Assembly (NCBI GenBank): GCA_024643595.1
Contig: JAHEMS010000019.1
Coordinates: 1 to 16,475 of the forward strand
Direction of reading: 5' to 3'
DNA from: Bacteroidota bacterium
GTDB taxonomy: Bacteria > Bacteroidota > Bacteroidia > Cytophagales > Cyclobacteriaceae
DNA length: 16,475 nt
This document shows, piece by piece, positions 1-6,897 of this stretch. The notes beneath the pieces were generated by a model that did no database searches, was not told where the DNA came from, and was given only the letters and a program-made list of their open reading frames with translations. The number at the start of each line of letters is the position of its first letter. The stretch's first letter is position 1. The position numbers were made by a program, and so were the translations under genes.

Positions 1-38
1 TAGCTGTCGATTCATCTCAGCAAGGAGTCATGGTAGTA

Positions 39-98
39 GAATACCTGACAAATATCATGTTTAAACCTATTTTATACTTTGTTTACGATTAGGTATTC
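39..98. repeat. Inverted repeat GAATACCT / AGGTATTC upstream of the bestrophin-like gene
   Basis: Perfect 8-bp arms lie at 39-46 and 91-98, separated by 44 bp. The right arm ends 40 bp before the ATG at 139. The spacer is AT-rich and holds only imperfect versions of the Bacteroidetes -7 box (TACTTTG at 75-81, one base short). The repeat could be an operator or chance; nothing in the sequence decides. Nothing else is recognisable in 1-138. Confidence 0.2.
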
Positions 99-138
99 TC
101 ATTCAATTTTGGAAAATTAGATTATTAATTTCATTACC

Positions 139-915
139 ATGAAAAGGGTTATCCGAAGTTTCTCATTAATTATTAATTATAAAACTTTCATCATCACAGC
201 GCTTTCAGTGATCTCAACCTATTTGTGCTATGAGTTTGAACTTACTGCAAAGTTTCCTGACATGCTGGTTGGCGTTGCAATTGTTTTTCCGGTTGTGTTT
301 TCAATTGGGTCGGCATACACGCGCAGAGAGACCGCCTTACAACGATTGGCTGATTTTAAAGGACATGCCATTGCATTGTATTATGCCACCAGAGATTGGA
401 CAACCGATAAAAATAACAACTTGCCTGCAGAGGCCAAGAAAGTAATCGGTGAGATGATGGTGTTGATGCGGGACATGTTTAAATCGACACATAGCCCTGA
501 ATGGCACGCTAATGAAACTAAAATGTATACATTGTTTTCCAATCTTTCTTTGTTAACACAAGAACTTCGAAAATTTGGTGTACAGAGCGGAGAGATTTCG
601 AGAGTAAGCCAATACGTAAGTAAAATTATTATCGCGTTTGATAATATGAAGATCATTCATAATTACCGAACCCCAATTACCTTGCGAACCTACAGCAAAG
701 TATTCATTTATATCTTCCCGATTATTTATGGCCCTTATTTCGCCAGTACATTTCAGGACTATTCAGCCTCATTAGAGTATGTAATGCCTGTGCTATACAG
801 TTTCATTTTGGTGAGCTTGGATAATATTCAGGATCAACTCGAGAATCCTTTCGATAATGTGGGGGAAGATGATATTGAAATTGATGCAGAGGACACCAGT
901 AAACTCCTTTCATGA
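139..915 (+). CDS. Bestrophin-like membrane protein (putative anion channel)
   Basis: The 258-residue protein has hydrophobic segments at about residues 15-31, 41-59, 185-203 and 211-228, separated by a long amphipathic central region. This is the layout of the bestrophin (UPF0187) family of pentameric chloride or anion channels of the inner membrane. The best signature is near the C-terminus at 227-246: LDNIQ, then QLENPFD, then an acidic EDDI stretch. It matches the ENPF-plus-acidic motif that follows the last helix in bestrophins. YRTPITLRTYSKVF at 177-190 also fits the family. The length is slightly short of typical bacterial members (about 280-300 residues). The gene stands alone and converges on the GH127 gene with a 43 bp gap. 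Substrate and role cannot be read from the sequence. The family is likely but not certain because the N-terminal half is divergent. Confidence 0.68.
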   Translation: MKRVIRSFSLIINYKTFIITALSVISTYLCYEFELTAKFPDMLVGVAIVFPVVFSIGSAYTRRETALQRLADFKGHAIALYYATRDWTTDKNNNLPAEAKKVIGEMMVLMRDMFKSTHSPEWHANETKMYTLFSNLSLLTQELRKFGVQSGEISRVSQYVSKIIIAFDNMKIIHNYRTPITLRTYSKVFIYIFPIIYGPYFASTFQDYSASLEYVMPVLYSFILVSLDNIQDQLENPFDNVGEDDIEIDAEDTSKLLS

Positions 916-958
916 TTTTAGATAGGCTCATGGTGAGTTTCATGGTTTCATTGGGTAA

Positions 959-2905
959 TCAATAATTGATCTTGATATCCGTGATCTTTCTTGGAAACCA
1001 TACCTGCATGGGATTGCTACCACGATTACACCAACTGTAGTAAGGAATGGCAGTAATAGTCTTGTTTTGCGTTTTGATATTCAAACCATCTTCGCCAATC
1101 GTTACAGCGGGTACATTTGCCTGAATAGTGACAACGCCATTAAGTAACTCAGCATTAAATTTACTGATATAGGTAGTGTTCTCTGGAACAATAAAATTCC
1201 ATGCCTGGCCTGCGTTGTCAGCACCCTCCACGCAATAAACCAGCGGCCCCCTTTGCAATGCAATGCGTCCTTCGTTGGCTTTGACCGTTTCTTTTGATAT
1301 GATTTCTTCTACCACCATCGGAAGCGATAAGGTGATTACATCACCTTTCCTCCAATCACGAACAATAGCAGCATAACCCTTGTCAATGGTGTACGGAAAA
1401 TCTTTTCCATTCACTTTAAGCGTAATAACTGAATTAGAAGCATTTGCAAAGCGATAAAGATCACCGGGTACCGTTTCACCGGTAGCCCAGCCAGGTAACC
1501 GAAGCATAACACTGAATTTGCTTTTCTTTTCAGGATTAATAGAAAAAGATATATCACCTTCCCATGGATAATTACTTTTCTGTTCTATAGAAACAGTTGT
1601 TTTGGACAAGTTAAGTTTGGTTTGACTGCTTACATAGAGATTAACCCATAACGCATCACTTGATTTGTTATAGATATAATTTCCAAGTGAGGAAACCAGA
1701 CGGGCAATATTTGATGGGCAACAAGCTGTTCCAAACCATTCCCTGCGAAAATGTTTTCCATTTGAGGCAAGTGGATTTCCATAAAAGAAACGATCGCCAC
1801 TTAGCGATAGACCATCCAACGCTCCATTGTAAAGGCTCCGTTCAAGTACATCGAAATATTTACTTTCACCGGTTAGCAAATTCATGCGTTGATTCCAGAA
1901 CACCATACCAACAGAAGCACAGGTTTCACAATAGGCTTGTTCATTGGGTAAATCATAATCCACGGAAAAACCTTCATTATTTCCTGATGAGCCGATGCCG
2001 CCTGTGATATACATGTTTCTATGGACAACATCTTCCCAAACGGTTTTCATAGCGTTCATGTATCCTTCATCACCTGTTAATGAGGCTACATCTGCGGCAC
2101 CTGTATACATGTACATAGCGCGCACTGCATGACCTGTAATTTCCGTTTGCTCTTTAACTGGGTTTACATCTTGTGCATAAGCAGTGTCTTTCCATTCTGT
2201 CCAGGTATATCCTTGTGCATATTTATGGCCACGTTCATCCAGCAGCCATTTCGCCATGTCCAGATATTTCGTGTTCTGGGTTACCTTATAAAGTTTAACC
2301 AAGGCGAGTTCCAATTCCTGATGGCCAGTAACCCAATGTCTCTTGCCGGGCCCAAACAACGAATCAAAATGATCCGCAAACCGAATGGATACATCCAATA
2401 ATTTTCTTTTGCCCGTGGCTTGGTAATAGGCAACAGCTGCTTCAATTAAATGACCTCCATTATAATCCTCATGCATGCTCATGTCGGACCAGCGCTTATC
2501 CAATCCATTTAATGTGTAGTATGTGTTAATGTATCCATCGGCCTGTTGAGCCACCGCGATTTTATCAATCCATTCATCAGCTTTTTTTTCCAGAGTAGGA
2601 TTAGGTCTGTTCTTCAGGGAGTAGGCAATTGCCTCCAATGCTTTAAATACATCAGAGTCATCATAAAAGATTCCTTCAAACTTTCCTTCGCGGCTTCCAC
2701 CTACAATTTCAAAATTTCTGATACGGGCTGTTTTCACTTCAGTTTGATAAATGCAGGCATCCAAGGTGGTCGTAGCCACTTGATCAATTCTAGGTTTCCA
2801 GAAGTTATCGGTAATCGTCACTTCCGAAAAACTCACCGGTTCAATAGTCTTTATTTGGGCGGTGAGCAGGAAAGGCAGCATGATCAAGGATATGGTGAAT
2901 TTCAT
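959..2905 (-). CDS. Exported GH127-type beta-L-arabinofuranosidase (DUF1680)
   Basis: This 648-residue protein starts with a short signal peptide (hydrophobic to about residue 16, TAQ at 15-17), so it probably acts in the periplasm. It has the DUF1680 (alpha/alpha)6-barrel followed by beta-domains. Residues matching the characterised Bifidobacterium HypBA1 (Glu322, Glu338, Cys340, Cys417, Cys418) are visible. ETC at 327-329 supplies the Glu and Cys zinc ligands. CCP at 395-397 supplies the nucleophile Cys395 and the ligand Cys396. Glu311 lies exactly 16 residues before Glu327, as the acid/base does in HypBA1. The family removes terminal beta-L-arabinofuranosyl residues from plant glycans and glycoproteins. 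Related DUF1680 members fall in GH146, so the CAZy family needs a tree. No SusC/SusD pair, other glycosidase or sugar regulator lies next to it, and no convincing promoter box was found in the 124 bp upstream. Confidence 0.9.
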   Translation of the reverse strand: MKFTISLIMLPFLLTAQIKTIEPVSFSEVTITDNFWKPRIDQVATTTLDACIYQTEVKTARIRNFEIVGGSREGKFEGIFYDDSDVFKALEAIAYSLKNRPNPTLEKKADEWIDKIAVAQQADGYINTYYTLNGLDKRWSDMSMHEDYNGGHLIEAAVAYYQATGKRKLLDVSIRFADHFDSLFGPGKRHWVTGHQELELALVKLYKVTQNTKYLDMAKWLLDERGHKYAQGYTWTEWKDTAYAQDVNPVKEQTEITGHAVRAMYMYTGAADVASLTGDEGYMNAMKTVWEDVVHRNMYITGGIGSSGNNEGFSVDYDLPNEQAYCETCASVGMVFWNQRMNLLTGESKYFDVLERSLYNGALDGLSLSGDRFFYGNPLASNGKHFRREWFGTACCPSNIARLVSSLGNYIYNKSSDALWVNLYVSSQTKLNLSKTTVSIEQKSNYPWEGDISFSINPEKKSKFSVMLRLPGWATGETVPGDLYRFANASNSVITLKVNGKDFPYTIDKGYAAIVRDWRKGDVITLSLPMVVEEIISKETVKANEGRIALQRGPLVYCVEGADNAGQAWNFIVPENTTYISKFNAELLNGVVTIQANVPAVTIGEDGLNIKTQNKTITAIPYYSWCNRGSNPMQVWFPRKITDIKINY

Positions 2906-3029
2906 AGCATTAGTATTTACACGAGAAAGCTATAAAAAAAGAAGGGAACTTTTGTGCTAAATTCCAAGTGCAAGGAAAGGTGGAACCAATGAATAGCTGG
3001 CTCACTTTAATTTTTATCGTACTTATTTA

Positions 3030-4784
3030 TTAGTTGATTTCTTTCACAACAATATTGAGTTCATTTAATTGTTCTTGTGAAATAGTTGATGGCGTGTCAA
3101 TCATTACATCACGGCCTGCATTGTTTTTAGGGAAAGCAATAAAGTCACGGATGGAATCGGCACCACCGAACAATGAACATAAACGATCAAAGCCAAAGGC
3201 AATACCACCATGTGGAGGCGCACCATATTCAAAAGCTTCCATCAAAAAGCCAAATTGTTTTTTTGCTTCTTCATCGCTGAAGCCTAATTTGGTAAACATC
3301 AGTTGTTGGGTTGGGCGATCGTGGATACGAATAGACCCTCCACCGACTTCCGTTCCATTGATGACCATGTCGTATGCATTGGCCCTTACCTTGCCAGGAT
3401 CGCTATCAAGCAGATGTAAATCTTCACCCTTTGGTGAAGTGAATGGATGGTGCATAGCATGCCAACGATTAGTGTCTTCGCTCCATTCAAGCAGGGGAAA
3501 GTCAATCACCCATAGGGCTGAAAATTTATTTTTATCTCGCAAACCCAACACGTCTCCCATGCGCAATCGAAGTTCATTCAATGCTTTTCGCGTTTTTTCA
3601 GCATCTCCGGATAGGACTAATATCAAATCACCGGGTTGGGCATTGAATTTGGCAGACCATCCTTTTAAGTCATTGGCAGAATAAAATTTATCTACTGATG
3701 ATTTGAATGAGCCATCAGTTTTACATTGTACATATACTAATCCTTTCGCTCCAATCTGTGGCTTCTTAACAAACTCGGTGAGTTCATCCAGTTGTTTACG
3801 TGTGTATTCGGCGCAACCTCGTGCGCAAATACCTACAACTAATTCCGCACTGTCAAAAACCTGGAATCCTTTACCTTTAGCAACGTCATTTAATTCCACA
3901 AACGTCATGTCGAAACGGGTATCAGGTTTATCGGAACCATAATATTTCATAGCATCGTCATAGCTCATGTGGGGGACAGACGGCATATCTATTCCTTTTA
4001 CGTTTTTGAAAAGGTGTCGTACCAATCCTTCAAACGTGCTCAATATGTCTTCTTGTGTGATGAAAGCCATTTCGCAGTCAATCTGGGTAAATTCCGGTTG
4101 ACGGTCTGCACGTAAATCCTCATCACGGAAGCATTTAACAATCTGATAGTAGCGGTCGAAACCAGATACCATTAATAATTGCTTAAAGGTTTGTGGGGAT
4201 TGGGGTAACGCATAAAATTCACCAGGGTTCATTCTGGATGGGACTACAAAATCGCGTGCTCCTTCCGGTGTTGATTTGATCAATACTGGGGTTTCAACTT
4301 CAATGAAATTCAAACTATCGAGATAAATGCGCGTTTGTTGAGCCATTTTATGACGGAGTTGAAGACTTTCACGAACAACATTTCTGCGCAAGTCAAGATA
4401 TCGGTATTTCATGCGAAGGTCATCACCGCCATCGGTATTGTCTTCAATAGTAAAAGGCGGTGTCTTTGAAGGATTAAGTACCTCAATCGATGAGACGCGA
4501 ATCTCAATATCACCCGTTGGCATTTTGTCATTTTTGGAAAGGCGTTCTACAACGATACCCTTTACCTTCAACACATACTCTCGCCCGGTTTGGCGCGCCA
4601 TTTGAATAAGGGCAGCATCCGTCTTGCCATCTTCTAAAAATAATTGAGTGATTCCGTAGCGGTCACGAAGGTCAACCCACAATAGGCTGCCTTTATCCCG
4701 CTGGCGTTGTACCCAACCGGTGAGCGTTACTTCTTTATTTACATCTTCGATTCTAAGATCACCGCAAGTATGAGTTCTTAACAT
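3030..4784 (-). CDS. aspS: Aspartyl-tRNA synthetase
   Basis: The product is a 584-residue cytoplasmic class IIb synthetase that charges tRNA-Asp. The N-terminal OB-fold anticodon-binding domain (about 1-105) begins LRTHTCGDLR and contains the GWVQRQRDKG turn. The catalytic core has motif 2, FRDEDLRADRQPEF, at 219-232 and motif 3, GGIAFGFDR, at 526-534. The bacterial MHHPFT segment is at 444-449. The GAD insertion typical of bacterial AspRS lies at roughly 290-420. The frame stays open upstream to an ATG at 4889, but those extra 35 residues have no counterpart in the family and would overlap the divergent gene. The ATG at 4784 gives the standard start and length. It is a single gene, divergent from the exported-protein/tadA pair, with 87 bp between the chosen starts. 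Confidence 0.97.
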   Translation of the reverse strand: MLRTHTCGDLRIEDVNKEVTLTGWVQRQRDKGSLLWVDLRDRYGITQLFLEDGKTDAALIQMARQTGREYVLKVKGIVVERLSKNDKMPTGDIEIRVSSIEVLNPSKTPPFTIEDNTDGGDDLRMKYRYLDLRRNVVRESLQLRHKMAQQTRIYLDSLNFIEVETPVLIKSTPEGARDFVVPSRMNPGEFYALPQSPQTFKQLLMVSGFDRYYQIVKCFRDEDLRADRQPEFTQIDCEMAFITQEDILSTFEGLVRHLFKNVKGIDMPSVPHMSYDDAMKYYGSDKPDTRFDMTFVELNDVAKGKGFQVFDSAELVVGICARGCAEYTRKQLDELTEFVKKPQIGAKGLVYVQCKTDGSFKSSVDKFYSANDLKGWSAKFNAQPGDLILVLSGDAEKTRKALNELRLRMGDVLGLRDKNKFSALWVIDFPLLEWSEDTNRWHAMHHPFTSPKGEDLHLLDSDPGKVRANAYDMVINGTEVGGGSIRIHDRPTQQLMFTKLGFSDEEAKKQFGFLMEAFEYGAPPHGGIAFGFDRLCSLFGGADSIRDFIAFPKNNAGRDVMIDTPSTISQEQLNELNIVVKEIN

Positions 4785-4871
4785 GGTAAAATCATTAAAT
4801 TTGGGCTCGCAAATTAATAAAGGTTGCACGTTATAAGAACCTTCAACCAAATTTCGTTTTTTATATTCCTT

Positions 4872-5420
4872 ATGAGAAAAATTCTTCAATCCATAGCACT
4901 TATCACCCTTTTTGCCTTTTCTCCATCCAAATTAGTAAAGACCAAAGTGGCCGAAGGCATTACTATATCTCTACCCACGGAACTTAAACCGATGGCTGAG
5001 GATGATTTAATTGTGAGATATCCTTCCGTAAGGGCCCCTTTGGCAGCCTATACAGACGTAAACCGGACGCTGGATTTCAGCATTAATATTTCTGCAACAC
5101 AATGGCCGGATGGGGATCTTGATATGGCCAGCAAATTCTTTAAAGCCAGTATTACCAACCTATATGACAGAGTCGATTTTATCGACGAGGGAATTCATAT
5201 TATCCATAAAAAGAAATATATTTTTTTTGAGTTTGAATCGCGTGTTAATGGAAATAAGATGTCGTTGGGTGAACAGCAGCCCTTCTTTCGATATACATAC
5301 GTTCAATACCTGATAGAACCAAAGCGCTCCTTGGTAATGTCGTTTAATTGCCCCAAAGCTGTACGTGAGGATTGGCAGGAAACGGTGAGATTGGTGATGA
5401 AATCTGTTAAAGTAAAGTAG
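4872..5420 (+). CDS. Small exported protein of unknown function
   Basis: The product has 182 residues from the ATG at 4872. This start places a normal signal peptide at the N-terminus: MRK, then hydrophobic ILQSIALITLFAF to about residue 17. A longer frame from 4824 would bury the signal behind 16 residues and run further into the aspS leader. The mature part alternates short beta-strands with polar turns: VAEGITISLP near the start, a DFSINI strand, an FFKASITNLYDRV helix, and a C-terminal helix ending VRLVMKSVKVK. This order resembles the Mog1/PsbP/DcrB-like alpha/beta fold, but that is only an impression. I do not recognise a family, and no catalytic motif or lipobox Cys is visible. It is followed after 14 bp by tadA, so the two are probably co-transcribed. 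Confidence 0.75.
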   Translation: MRKILQSIALITLFAFSPSKLVKTKVAEGITISLPTELKPMAEDDLIVRYPSVRAPLAAYTDVNRTLDFSINISATQWPDGDLDMASKFFKASITNLYDRVDFIDEGIHIIHKKKYIFFEFESRVNGNKMSLGEQQPFFRYTYVQYLIEPKRSLVMSFNCPKAVREDWQETVRLVMKSVKVK

Positions 5421-5434
5421 TCAGAATTGTATTC

Positions 5435-5878
5435 ATGGAATTATACACGCTTGAGTATTTTATGCGTGAGGCTCTTAAAGAAGCCCATAAGGCATTTGAA
5501 AAAGATGAGGTTCCTGTGGGCGCTGTTGTGGTTTGCCAGAATAAAATAATTGCTCGCGCGCATAATCAGACAGAACAACTTAATGATGCTACGGCCCACG
5601 CTGAAATGCTAGCCATCACATCGGCCTCCAACTATCTGGGATCCAAATACTTAAGTGAGTGTGTCCTGTATGTTACGCTTGAACCTTGTGTGATGTGTGC
5701 CGGGGCACTGAATTGGGCTCAACTTCAAAAGCTTATTTATGGAGCGGAAGATGAATTGCGCGGATATTCACTTATTAAGAATCCATTATTACATCCTCGA
5801 ACACAAGTATTAAAAGGAATTAGTGGGCAGGAAAGTAAAGAGTTACTCTCCCAGTTCTTCAAAAAACTGAGAGAATAA
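5435..5878 (+). CDS. tadA: tRNA-specific adenosine deaminase
   Basis: The 147-residue protein belongs to the cytidine deaminase fold. It converts A34 to inosine in the anticodon wobble position of tRNA-Arg(ACG). The zinc site is complete: His55 and the proton-shuttling Glu57 in HAE (55-57), and Cys85 and Cys88 in PCVMC (84-88). The PVGAVVV strand (27-33) and the AHNQTEQ segment with Asn44 are typical of TadA rather than guanine deaminases. Length is normal for the family. It lies 14 bp downstream of the exported-protein gene on the same strand. Its last 38 bases, through the stop codon, form one strand of a long inverted repeat that pairs better in the opposite strand's transcript (see 5841-5880). 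Confidence 0.95.
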   Translation: MELYTLEYFMREALKEAHKAFEKDEVPVGAVVVCQNKIIARAHNQTEQLNDATAHAEMLAITSASNYLGSKYLSECVLYVTLEPCVMCAGALNWAQLQKLIYGAEDELRGYSLIKNPLLHPRTQVLKGISGQESKELLSQFFKKLRE

Positions 5879-5880
5879 CT
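5841..5880 (-). terminator. 18-bp hairpin after the 75-residue gene, inside the tadA 3' end
   Basis: On the minus-strand transcript the 40 nt fold into an 18-bp stem with a four-base UUGA loop. Every position pairs, counting three G-U wobbles. On the plus strand the same three positions are C/A mismatches (46 with 75, 51 with 70, 57 with 64 in the 5800s). The structure therefore suits the minus-strand transcript, whose gene stops 20 nt earlier at 5901. Downstream it is pyrimidine-rich (CTTTACTTTCC) but lacks a clean U-run. It may be a weak intrinsic terminator or a 3' stabilising stem. It spans the tadA stop codon. Confidence 0.5.
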
Positions 5881-5900
5881 CTATAACTAATTTCCACAGA

Positions 5901-6128
5901 TTAATCTACTTTAGATTTCTTAGTCTTGGTTTTGTCTTCTACTTTTTTGCCATTTTTATGCTCTCCCAGGATAATTACATCCTTGGTCATCTCATATTGT
6001 TTGGCAGCCTGCATCATAGCCTGATGACTATCACGTATTAAAATAGTACCCGTTCTTGCGCCCTTGTTTCTTACTTCAAGCCAGAAACCGTCTTTTTTCT
6101 TTTTTGGTAGTACAGGAGGTCTTCCCAT
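5901..6128 (-). CDS. Small basic protein, unknown function
   Basis: The 75-residue protein is highly charged. It opens MGRPPVLPKKKKDGFW, has a central GARTGTILIRDSHQAMMQAAKQYE segment (23-46), and ends in a Lys/Asp-rich tail (KKVEDKTKTKKSKVD). The core (a short strand, RNKGARTG, a helix, then the DVIILGEHKNGK hairpin) vaguely recalls DUF2188-type small proteins, but I cannot assign it. It has no signal peptide, membrane segment or Cys. Support for a real gene comes from its own consensus promoter at 6213-6242, a structured leader at 6148-6183, and a hairpin just past its stop at 5841-5880. The convergent gap to tadA is only 22 bp. A nucleic-acid-binding role is possible from the charge but is speculative. 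Confidence 0.8.
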   Translation of the reverse strand: MGRPPVLPKKKKDGFWLEVRNKGARTGTILIRDSHQAMMQAAKQYEMTKDVIILGEHKNGKKVEDKTKTKKSKVD

Positions 6129-6147
6129 GATTTTTTGTGTTTTTAAT

Positions 6148-6183
6148 GGTTATTCGGTCTTTTTGCGACCCAATGAATAAACC
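6148..6183 (-). promoter_or_regulatory. Structured 5' leader hairpin of the 75-residue gene
   Basis: On the minus strand, GGTT-T-ATTC pairs with GAAT-AACC, enclosing an inner GGTC/GACC stem with a GCAAAAA loop. The only irregularities are a single unpaired T and a four-base ATTG bulge on the 5' side. It lies between the predicted transcription start (about 6206) and the ATG at 6128, ending about 19 nt before the start codon. It could affect translation or RNA stability, or bind the gene's own product; none of these is shown. Confidence 0.35.
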
Positions 6184-6212
6184 GGTGAGCAAATGTTTTA
6201 GTTCAAAGCGCG

Positions 6213-6242
6213 CAAAGATACCTAATTAAGCCCGAATTTCAA
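6213..6242 (-). promoter_or_regulatory. Bacteroidetes-type housekeeping promoter for the 75-residue gene
   Basis: On the minus strand TTG (6240-6242) is followed after 19 bp by TATCTTTG (6213-6220), a perfect TAnnTTTG -7 box followed by C. This matches the -33/-7 consensus known for Bacteroides and Flavobacterium. The predicted start is near 6206, giving a leader of roughly 75-80 nt. The -33 element falls at the 3' end of the upstream PNPOx-like gene (stop at 6250), so the 75-residue gene can be transcribed separately from ilvE. Confidence 0.65.
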
Positions 6243-6249
6243 TTGATTT

Positions 6250-6894
6250 TCATGAACTTAGGTAGGATGGTAATTCTATGCCCGGTTTTAGAGCCGGATC
6301 CGGGATAACCGGCAACCGCTCTATTTTTAATGGCTGAATTCCAGCCCAAACGTCCAAAGCGTAGTCATCCTCATCATCTTTGGGAGGGCCTGTTCTAACT
6401 TTGGCAGAGGCTTCTTTGATTTCAAAAGACATGACCATTGTAGCTTTCCATTCACCGGCATCTGGTTTACGGACATCTTTCCATCTACCCGGGCACATTT
6501 TTTCAGTGAATACTTCAAGCGACTGGTATAGCTCATCTGGGTCAGTGACTGAAACGGGCTCACTAAATATAATTACTGACCGATAGTTAACGGAATGATG
6601 AAATGCAGATCGTGCCAGCACCAATCCATCGATTAATGTCACACTAATGCAAACTGGTAACTTTTTTGATTGAATCTCACGCATATAATGACTGCCCACT
6701 GAACCATGGATGTAAAGTTTATCGTTGATGCGGCAAAATCCGGTTGGTATCTGAAAGGGTTGATTTTCAATAGCAAATGACACTGTACACACAAGGGCCT
6801 CGTCCAAAATGGAATAGATAATATCCTTATCATATACTCCTCGTTTTGGAAGGCGTGTTATTTCCGTTTTATTGGTAATAGGGAAGTTGCTCAT
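6250..6894 (-). CDS. Pyridoxamine 5'-phosphate oxidase-like FMN-binding protein (Nim-like)
   Basis: The 214-residue protein belongs to the split-barrel flavin-binding group Pyridox_ox_2, which includes the Bacteroides nitroimidazole-resistance protein NimA. Supporting segments are YIHGSVGSHYM (61-71), the strand CISVTLIDGLVLARSAFHHSVNYRSV in pieces at 82-107 including the family's HHS-NYRS motif, and SAKVRTGPP with an acidic DDEDDY and VWAG (163-185). The substrate is unknown and resistance cannot be inferred, since most homologues are uncharacterised chromosomal flavoproteins. Its start lies 3 bp after the ilvE stop codon on the same strand, so the two are very likely one transcript and translationally close. 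BCAT uses PLP and this fold recalls PNP oxidase, but a direct functional link is only a guess. Confidence 0.88.
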   Translation of the reverse strand: MSNFPITNKTEITRLPKRGVYDKDIIYSILDEALVCTVSFAIENQPFQIPTGFCRINDKLYIHGSVGSHYMREIQSKKLPVCISVTLIDGLVLARSAFHHSVNYRSVIIFSEPVSVTDPDELYQSLEVFTEKMCPGRWKDVRKPDAGEWKATMVMSFEIKEASAKVRTGPPKDDEDDYALDVWAGIQPLKIERLPVIPDPALKPGIELPSYLSS

Positions 6895-6897
6895 GCT

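Noticed and set aside
916..958. CTCA-TGG-TGAG near-palindrome between the convergent bestrophin-like and GH127 genes
   Set aside because: The stem is four base pairs with no T-tract on either strand, too weak for a terminator.
3034..3684. Open frame of 216 codons on the plus strand opposite aspS
   Set aside because: It is antisense to a certain aspS, with a composition that mirrors the aspS codons and no recognisable domain.
4785..4889. N-terminal extension of aspS by 35 residues from an ATG at 4889
   Set aside because: The extension has no AspRS counterpart, and LRTHTCGDLR directly after the ATG at 4784 is the normal N-terminus. The extension would also cover the start of the divergent gene.
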